A stretch of DNA of 44,868 bases, from NCBI GenBank assembly GCA_001929475.1, contig LXFE01000400.1, positions 1 to 44,868 of the forward strand. The letters run 5' to 3'. The translations under genes and the position numbers were made by a program. Position 1 is the first letter of the stretch. Each line of letters starts with the position of its first letter. Below are positions 36,740-44,868 of this stretch, in pieces. The notes beneath the pieces are model-generated. The model saw only the letters and a program-made list of their open reading frames with translations, did not search any database and had not been told where the DNA came from. This DNA is from Neolecta irregularis DAH-3 (taxonomy: Eukaryota; Ascomycota; Neolectomycetes; Neolectales; Neolectaceae).

Positions 36740-37600
36740 AGAATGCCGCTTTTAGCGTGCTGAAAAATGAAAAGGATTCTGAACAAATTTTAGGATATAC
36801 GCGACGATTTTCTGCGTAGGTGCTCTATACACTACACCGTTCAAGTGTTATTTAGAACTCGGCTTGGAAATTTTGGCATCCGATTTTGTTGAGGTAGTGA
36901 AGGGATTCAACATTGGCAAACCTGGGGGAAACCGCCCGATTTTGTACTCGTTGGACACTGGAACGTGCCATCTTCCATTCGTCAATGATCATTAGTCTGG
37001 GAGGCGCTGTAGTCACTCATGTCGGAAACTTCAAGAAACTACCTTCCATTCTCGCGGTAGCTGTCTTCGAAGGTTCGCCTCCTGCTTTCGACTTTATTCA
37101 AAGTCAAGGATATGCCAATACGGTTCTCAAAAGAATGCAAGATACCTAGCAGACCATCCACCGAAATTTGATTCTTTGGAACAGGCAGTTCAATGGCAGT
37201 ATGTCCTTTGATTTAGAGTTGTTTTTGATTTAGAACTGTTCAACCCTAAAGGATAAAATCGCAACACCAAGTCTGCGAGGGCTTCAGTACCGCCTCTTTT
37301 ATACCAAGGGGGAAACAATTGGAAATGGAGGACAAGTGTAGTGATTGAGTCATTCTGGAAGGGTATGTCTGAGCAACATACACTCTGACATTTTCTTGCA
37401 TAGGATTGACAGTTAGAATGGTTCCATGATCTTTCTGAAAAGTTTATTTATCAACTATAAACCAGATATTGGTTTCTTTACCTTTACGGAGGGTGAAATG
37501 TTATGTGTGGAGTTCAGATGAATTCCACCTGTGCGTAGATATTTCTTCCTCGTTTCTTCAAGCTCCATTTGACGATGTTGCCGATTCAGACAGGCACATA
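36740..37600 (+). pseudogene. Decayed protein phosphatase methylesterase 1 (PPE1)-like gene
   Basis: Fragments in several frames line up in order with PPE1, the alpha/beta hydrolase that demethylates PP2A. They are AFSVLKNEKD; LGLEILASDFVEVVKGF; (frameshift) KPPDFVLVGH; LGGAVVTHVGN, KLPSILAVAV and EGSPPAF; (shift) PPKFDSLEQAVQW; NTKSARASVPPL and WKWRTSV; WFHDLSEKF; FTEGEMLCVEF; and probably SSFLQAPFDDVADS. At the GHSxGG nucleophile elbow, the would-be intron (36961-36995) starts with GA instead of GT or GC, and the split codon would be Cys rather than Ser. No single set of normal introns makes one open frame. It lies between two tandem thiolases. A fast-evolving gene plus sequencing errors is possible but less likely. 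Confidence 0.6.
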
Positions 37601-37950
37601 CTGCCTTAGTCTGTAAGGAATAATTTGACACCAGGTAGCTCCGCTCAAGCATATGTTGGCAGAAAAATCTCTTCGGATAATGAGGATGGATATAATGCTT
37701 TGTTTCGTCTAATATGAGGAAGTAAAGGCCTTGTTAAGCAGACTGTAGAACACTTAATGAGGCCGAATGATCTGGAGGGGTTTATCTGACGAGTTTAACC
37801 TGGTTAGATCGAGAAGGAAACCGTAGCAGGGTTCAGAAACCAAGAAAACAGACCCGGGATTTTGACTCCCAAAAATTATTTTATTCCGAGGTTCCCCTCA
37901 TATTATAGCTGAGTCCTCGCCACACCTCAAACCTGCGTAGACTACTTTCA
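37601..37950. other. Promoter region of thiolase copy 2
   Basis: About 350 bp without a supported gene, between the PPE1 relic and the second thiolase. I found no clear repeat marking a duplication breakpoint. Confidence 0.4.
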
Positions 37951-39291
<1,341 letters not shown>

Positions 39292-39427
39292 ATATTTAGA
39301 CATGTAGTAAGAAAAGGAAATCCATTGATCTATAGACATTTTATTCATAAATGAATTTATCAGGTTGTTTGGCAAATTTATAAGACTGTAGGTTTTATAC
39401 TGTACAGACGAGAGGAATCCGGCCCAG

Positions 39428-42400
39428 TCACTTTTTAGACCTTCTCTTGGGTTTCTTGGAAGCTCGTTCTTCCTTCTCTATCAATCCTGCCGCTGTTTCT
39501 CCTGTCTTTCTCTTCATACTAGAATCCTTTTTTTTTACACTAACAACAGTACTTTTGTTTCCGCTCCCAAGAGAGCCCTTGATCTGATTATCGGCGTCGT
39601 CCCAGTTTTCCGAATCGCCATTAATCGCATATCTATCACGTTAACAGATAAAAATAAAGTTGGAATACTTTTCCAGATTTAACGAATTGATCAGTTCTTT
39701 TTGCTTTTCGCGCAGTTCAGTCATGACTTCTTCACCGCCTTGTTCTAAATCCTCTTCAAGCGTTTGAAAAGTGGGATTAAATCCCTTGACCATTTCTTGG
39801 TCGTCGTCATCTCGTACAATGACATCCGTTCCCTTGCGTACCAGCGATTCGCCATTCGATGTCATCGTTTCTTCAATAGCTTTCGACAACAAATCCCGAA
39901 AGTGGTTGGCGGTCTTTTTAATGGCTTTGACGAAAATAGCGAGAACTTGGGTTGATCCAAGATCGAGTTCTTTCACAACATCGTCTATTGATTTTCGTTG
40001 AAGACCAATCGAGAGGAGGATGGAGCTTTGGACACCCGATAATTTAACCGAAGTTGCTAGACGGCCTGAGAAATACAGATTTGCGATTAAAGGAACGAGA
40101 TCAAGAATGACGTGATAGTCAAGCATGTTATTTGCATAAGACTCTAGACGTTTCAAATCGAATGGTGAAAGCATGGCATCAAGTTCGCTTTTAGTCAACG
40201 CTATCAATAAGGTTTGAAATCGTTAGTATGGTGACATACGATTCGGTTCTTGTCTACTTGTAGCCCCAAAATCAGCAGCCTGCATAATACTCAGAGACAA
40301 AACACTAGTGAAATTTCGAAAGCTGAAGGATAAGAGCTGTGAAAACCGCTTATGAAAATCTATTCTTAATTGGAATTCAATGATCAATCGAACCCTTTGA
40401 AAAAGCGCCCAACCAGGCATTTTCACGACCTTCTAGGACTTTTAACATTACGCAAGAATGTTCACCCGTCAAATCATTTGGTGTTTGTCGTAAATAAATC
40501 GGAACGAATTTATTGCGTTTCCAGAATTTATGTAATTGTGCAGTTAAACCATAGGATACACCAAGATATTCAAGATTATCCGGTCTCCGCTCTGAAAGTT
40601 TTAATAACAGAGGAGGCATTGTTTTTGGATCTCTGACTTTGACTGTATCGCTTAATAGAGTGGACTCGTTGATTTCTTGATCTGTTATTCGAGGAATCTC
40701 GAGGTTTGGAAGATTTTCAGATTCAGAAAGATTTGTGAATTTTCCAGTATAGTAATCTTCAAGGAGCTGGATAGCACGCGAACCGTAGCCCATCTTGACA
40801 TAGTCTGGATGCGTAGCGATTCGAACAACGCGGGCACCTGAAAGACCAGCAAACTCTTCATCTTGAAACTAAATGAATCAGAGTTGTGTAGTTTGGGGGT
40901 ATCTAGACCTGTTGCGCAACTAACCAAGGAATCATATCACCTCCAGCTCGATGACCTCGTTGCAGACTATTGAGCACCGTCTGTTTTGATATATCTCCTT
41001 CTAAAGCCAACTGTAAAACACACAGAGGCTCAGGAAGCCTTGTATCATCTTCAGCAATGGGTGGTAACAACACGAACAACATGTGAGCAGGAGCATCGCT
41101 CATCAATTGTAAATCGTTTGGAGAATTCTTGTAGTGACTAGCAACGTACAACGCCATCATTCTCTGCATAAACGCTTCTGAAACAGGATGGAATGAAAAT
41201 AGTGTATCTCTGTTTACGTAAAATAGATTGCACTCGGAAGGATGCGGACATCCTTGTGTAGTGTAGCGAGACGTCAATCCAGAGACTTCAAGGCATAAAA
41301 CCTTATTGAGCCATTTCTCAATTTCATCGCCTTTTGCATATCGAATAGGTTCATCAAGTGTGATTTCTCTCAATGTTCGATTGCCGACTTTGGTAGCTAT
41401 ATGCGACTTTGTTTCTTTTCCAAAGCGATCGACTGTGGATGCACTGGTATCCCGTGATGATTTCCCTATAAATCCTCGTGACTGTTCTCGAAGTTGCTGC
41501 ATGAGTTTAAGACTGAGAGATCTGCCTGTTCCTTCGTATCCATTGATCGTTGATGCCATAAAAACTAAATAAGGACCGATAAGTTTTCTTATGAGGGGTA
41601 ATGGGATAGCAGCGGCTTCGTCGATGATGACGAGTTCAGCTTGGCCGAGGACATGGGCGTCTTGAGGTTGGATGTACTGGATAGTTTGTCGATGATTTCG
41701 AAAGATATTTACTCGAACGATGGCTTTATTGAAAGAGGGATTAATCGATTGAATAATATCGTAATCCAAGTGTTCGTCGTATTTCAATGCATCAAACCCT
41801 TTAAAAATAAACTCGAATAAAGTTTTCAAGTTTTCTGGACTGGGCGAGGTGATGAAGATATTTGAATATCCATGCGCAATTGCAGCAGCGATGGCTAAAC
41901 CTAATGCCGCCGATTTACCACGGCCACGAGCAGCGGTAAGGGAAACGGTACTCCTCAATGTTTTTTCAACAATGGCGTCGACAAAAGTGAGTAGAGCCTT
42001 GGCCTGATCGACCGTTTTTGCAGCGGATACAAGTGACCCGATTGGTTGAGTATCAGCGAGGCTTGACTTCAATTCGTTCAATTCAATTTGTGCTGGTTCA
42101 AGTGCTTTTGAATCTACGATTTGGGGTAATGCCGATACATTTCTTCCTCCTGATATTGGAAGAACGTTGAGTTCATCGTCGACAACTAGACATGCATCGC
42201 AACTTCCCAAGGACAAAATGAATCGTTCGTTAAACCTAGCGACGACATCATCATGAGCTTCAGTCCGGTACCTCGAATGAATATCCTAGATATATAAGCA
42301 CAGGTTTCCTGGATCAATAGTTACCATTGTCATTGTATAGAGCTGTTTCAAACTAGACATCGTTTTAAGTAAAATCACTACAATTCCACCACCTTCAACA

Positions 42401-42944
42401 GTCTCCACGGTCCGAGCGAGTAAATTCGGCGTAAGCGCTTCAAAATCCTGAAGAACACACATGCCAAAAGTATTACTTGACTAGTCAGAAAATATAAAAT
42501 TTCCTTCAACATACCCCAATATTTTCTCACTTTCTTTGTAATAAACATATCGAATATTAGTAACTGATACGAAAAGCTCAAATGGATCCTCTGTATTAGC
42601 TTCACGAATCCCCCGTTTAACTTCCTTCTTAATCTTCTTCTCGCGCTTCTTTCGATGACTGTATCATTACTTTGTATACTGAGATATAAAGAAAGGCGTA
42701 CCTTGTGAAGCCCAATAGATCTTTCTTGTAGCACCACAACACAGAAGGCCGAGCAGCGACCTGCGACTGCGCCAACAACCAATGCAAATTCACAATTTGA
42801 TCTCGTCCTTTATCTCCAACAATCACAAAAAAACTTCTTTTTCGTTCCTTTATCAAGAATTACTATTATAGATAAAGATATACGTACCTGAACTCCATTT
42901 TTTATTAATGCAGGGATACGAGAGTCGAGCGCTTTCTTGGGCAT
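39428..42944 (-). CDS. KRE33: RNA cytidine acetyltransferase Kre33/NAT10
   Basis: The start at 42944 gives MPKKALDSRIPALIKNGVQ, joined to ERKRSFFVIVGDKGRDQIVN and VLWCYKKDLLGFT, the invariant N-terminus. LGSCDACLVVDDELNVLPIS is followed by the helicase module with P-loop ARGRGKSAALG and VIIDEAAAIPLPLI (Walker B), then STINGYEGTGRSLSLKL. Next is the GNAT acetyltransferase region with HPDYVKMGYGSRAIQLLEDYY. A helical tRNA-binding tail follows, and LEKYAINGDSENWDDADNQ is reached across a 36 nt intron with a TTAAC branch site. It ends in a Lys-rich stretch (KKPKRRSKK). About 1,050 residues. In the nucleolus it makes N4-acetylcytidine in 18S rRNA and, with Tan1, in tRNA. Confidence 0.93.
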
Positions 42945-43161
42945 GGGTAGAGATTAACGAAAAAAAAGTTGGAGAGAAGTCCAAAAAGGGAAGGTGGCTT
43001 CGATTGAACCTGATAGTTTCGGTGCACGAGACGTCGAATCCCATATTTCTGTAATATATGCAATACCAATTAGTTTTCGAACAAAGTAATTTTGTAGATT
43101 ATGAATGCAATATTATTAATTAATCCTGTACGAAGCAATATTACACCTCAATCAAACCAAA

Positions 43162-43571
43162 TCAAGGCTGAACTAGAACTTTTAAAGCATTTTTCAAAGC
43201 ATCCAACGTCGACACTACATTTTTCCTAGTTTGTTCCATTGTTTCCTGAGTGCTTTCAATCCATTCACAATCCTCTCGAACTCTACATGATCAATCCCCC
43301 CAAAAGTAAAACAAACAAAAGAGGCTGCATAAACGGGAGAAATGAATACTTACTTTCCAATCATTTCAAGCGATTCCTTTTCAATTCTACTTTTTGCCCA
43401 TAGTTCAATGTCTATACAGAGTTGTTTGAATTCAGATAGGAGGGCAGTTTCATCTAGACATACTTGGCGCATTGATTCCTGCCATTTGGATTCAAGAGCG
43501 TCCAAGTCGAAGGGAGGTAATGGCTGTAATAAAGGAGTTGCGTCATCTCTATGTTTAGGAGAACTGGACAT
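43162..43571 (-). CDS. Small helical protein, unidentified
   Basis: Two exons (43354-43571, 43162-43282), with a 71 nt intron carrying the consensus donor GTAAGT and acceptor TAG, give 112 residues. A short disordered start (MSSSPKHRDDATPLLQPLPP) precedes two long charged helices: FDLDALESKWQESMRQVCLD through RIEKESLEMIG, and CEWIESTQETMEQTRKNVVS through ALKNALKVL. The size and heptad-like pattern suit a subunit of a coiled-coil complex such as kinetochore, BLOC-1 or Mediator, but I recognise no diagnostic motif. The clean splice site, intact frame and position 93 bp from the ATG14 start support a real gene. Confidence 0.65.
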
Positions 43572-43664
43572 GAGAAAGTCAAGTTGAGGAGGTTAAAGGG
43601 GGTTGTATATCACGTGTATGGAGACGTCAGGTTAGTGTCACGTTTCGTTACGGGTTCAACGACA

Positions 43665-44868
43665 ATGGTGGCCTGCAGTATCTGCACGGTTCCCTTTAGC
43701 AAACCCAGTCCTCGCAAATGCCTCTGTGCGTCCTGCGTGAATGCAATGTATGTGACTTTTTCTTCCAGGTTAACACGGCAAGACTATATGAACCTCGGTA
43801 CCAGGCTGTTTTCCAGACTGTTGAAAAGGAGAATTTGATTAAAGAGGTGATTGAGCATGTCGAGTGTGGGGGTCGAAGGTACTGGGAATTGATATGCGAG
43901 AATAAGCAGAGGGGAGACAAGATTGGGGTGTTACAAGTACAGTCTGCAAAAGTGGAGCGGGAACTCGTTGGGGGTGCAGCATACATGGCTAAAATAATCT
44001 GACAGACTAGTTGGGAGTCGATTGGAGGAGCTTTTGGAAAAGGTATCGTCGCGGCGGGAAAAGATTGCGTCAGCAGCGAAAGAGCTCCAGAGTATTCGGG
44101 GGCGCGAACTGGGGTGGCGAGAGGGTCTGATGCTGGAGAAGCGGCAAATGTGGGACCAGCTGATTGACGAGACCATCAATGAGCGTCAAAGACAGTGTTT
44201 GGAAGCATGCAGTCTGTACCGGTTTCACCAGCGACGGCGGCGGGATGGGATTGAGGAGTGGGTGATTGGGGGGAACGTGTTGCCGCACCTGCAGGATATT
44301 CCGCAGGCGAAGGGTGATTTGTGATTTGCAATTGTGTGTGTGCTGACGAGCAGAGACGGTATTGGCGGCGTACACGCTGGCGGCATGCTTTGTGCAGCAG
44401 GTCGCGTGGTACCTGGGTGTGAAGCTGCCGTACGAGATTATTTTGCCGCGCAAGGATTATCCGTGGGTTGCGGTGAGCAGCCGCGGGGGGAATGCGGCGA
44501 CGCTGGACCTGCAGGGGGAGCAGGCGCTGCGGGTTGTGTGTGTGAGCAGCGAGCAGTTTGTCAAGGCGGTGTGCCGGGTGTCGTACGATGTGGTGTGGCT
44601 GTGTGTCAGCCAGGGGCTGGGCGAGCCTGCGGACGGGTGGGACCTTGGGGGCAATCTGGGGCTGCTGCTGGCGAGCGCGGTGCTGGGGCGCGGCAGCGAC
44701 GGCAGTGCGCATGTGCGGCAGGGCGTGCGCGTGCGCGTGGGGGTGCAGCTGGTCGAGATCGTGGGCGGCGTCAAGCGGCGGCTGGGCTGGCAGGACGCGG
44801 AGGAGAGCGGCAGCATGGAGTGGCAGGTTGTCGTCGGCGGGAGCGCGCGCACCGTCCTGGTCAGCAGC
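43665..44868 (+). CDS. ATG14: Autophagy protein Atg14 (UVRAG/Barkor family), 3' end beyond window
   Basis: Exons 43665-43747, 43783-43973, 44011-44313 and 44354-44868+ keep an open frame to the window edge (364 residues seen). The N-terminus MVACSICTVPF..KCLCASC is the two-CxxC start of fungal Atg14, followed by VNAILYEPRYQAVF (family ARNALYEPRI). A coiled-coil stretch leads to a region with the rhythm of the family: LYRFH, EWVIGGNVLPHLQDI, TVLAAYTLAACFVQQVAWYL and VKLPYEIILPRKDYP. Atg14 links Vps34-Vps15-Atg6 to the phagophore assembly site. Its base composition changes sharply: 44641-44700 is 45 of 60 G+C, far above the rest of the window. The GC-rich part is still in frame and still matches the family, so this is not simply a chimera within the seen exon. 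Confidence 0.8.

Overview
This is a 44.9 kb piece of a fungal nuclear genome. The gene content is fungal and ascomycete-like: a Jen1-type carboxylate transporter, an Ssb-type Hsp70, a SAS4-domain protein, a Zn2Cys6 regulator, a heme dioxygenase-P450 fusion, a GH18 chitinase, Kre33/NAT10, Snu114 and Atg14. Almost every gene is cut by very short introns, mostly 33-45 nt, with CTAAC/TTAAC/CTGAC-like branch points close to the acceptor. An early-diverging ascomycete (Taphrinomycotina-like) would fit, but I cannot name the species. I saw no tRNA, rRNA, transposon or CRISPR array.

Layout. 0.5-6.8 kb: an oxylipin-type dioxygenase/P450 fusion and a secreted chitinase, both +. 7.3-14.1 kb: APC/C subunit Cdc26 (+), TFIID subunit TAF2 (-) and GPI-transamidase subunit Gpi16/PIG-T (+). 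14.2-21 kb: a SAS4-like chromatin protein (-), a Jen1-like monocarboxylate transporter split into 12 exons (+), and fumarate reductase with a cytochrome b5 tail (-). 21-29.8 kb: Ssb-type Hsp70 (-), a TPT/SLC35-type transporter (-), an NRAMP metal transporter (+) and a Zn2Cys6 factor (-). 30.5-34.6 kb: Cia2/MIP18 (+) and the spliceosomal GTPase Snu114 (-). 34.8-39.3 kb: two tandem cytosolic acetoacetyl-CoA thiolases (+) with a decayed PPE1-like methylesterase gene between them. 39.4-44.9 kb: NAT10/Kre33 (-), a small coiled-coil protein (-), and Atg14 (+), which runs off the end of the window.

The genes are mostly unrelated housekeeping genes in a compact alternating arrangement. Several neighbours are divergent over 90-250 bp (TAF2/GPI16, SNU114/ERG10, TPT/NRAMP, small coiled-coil gene/ATG14). 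Most convergent pairs are separated by 80-150 bp. There is no operon-like pathway. Points of interest: the domain make-up of the first fusion protein; recurrent GC-AG introns, one of them at a site where the tandem thiolase paralog has a GT donor; the PPE1 relic; the finely split JEN1 gene; and a steep rise in GC content inside ATG14 at the right edge.

Exon models were built by eye. I joined ORFs at GT/GC-AG sites so that phase, family motifs and total length agree. Where sums are stated they are exact. Other junctions are approximate.
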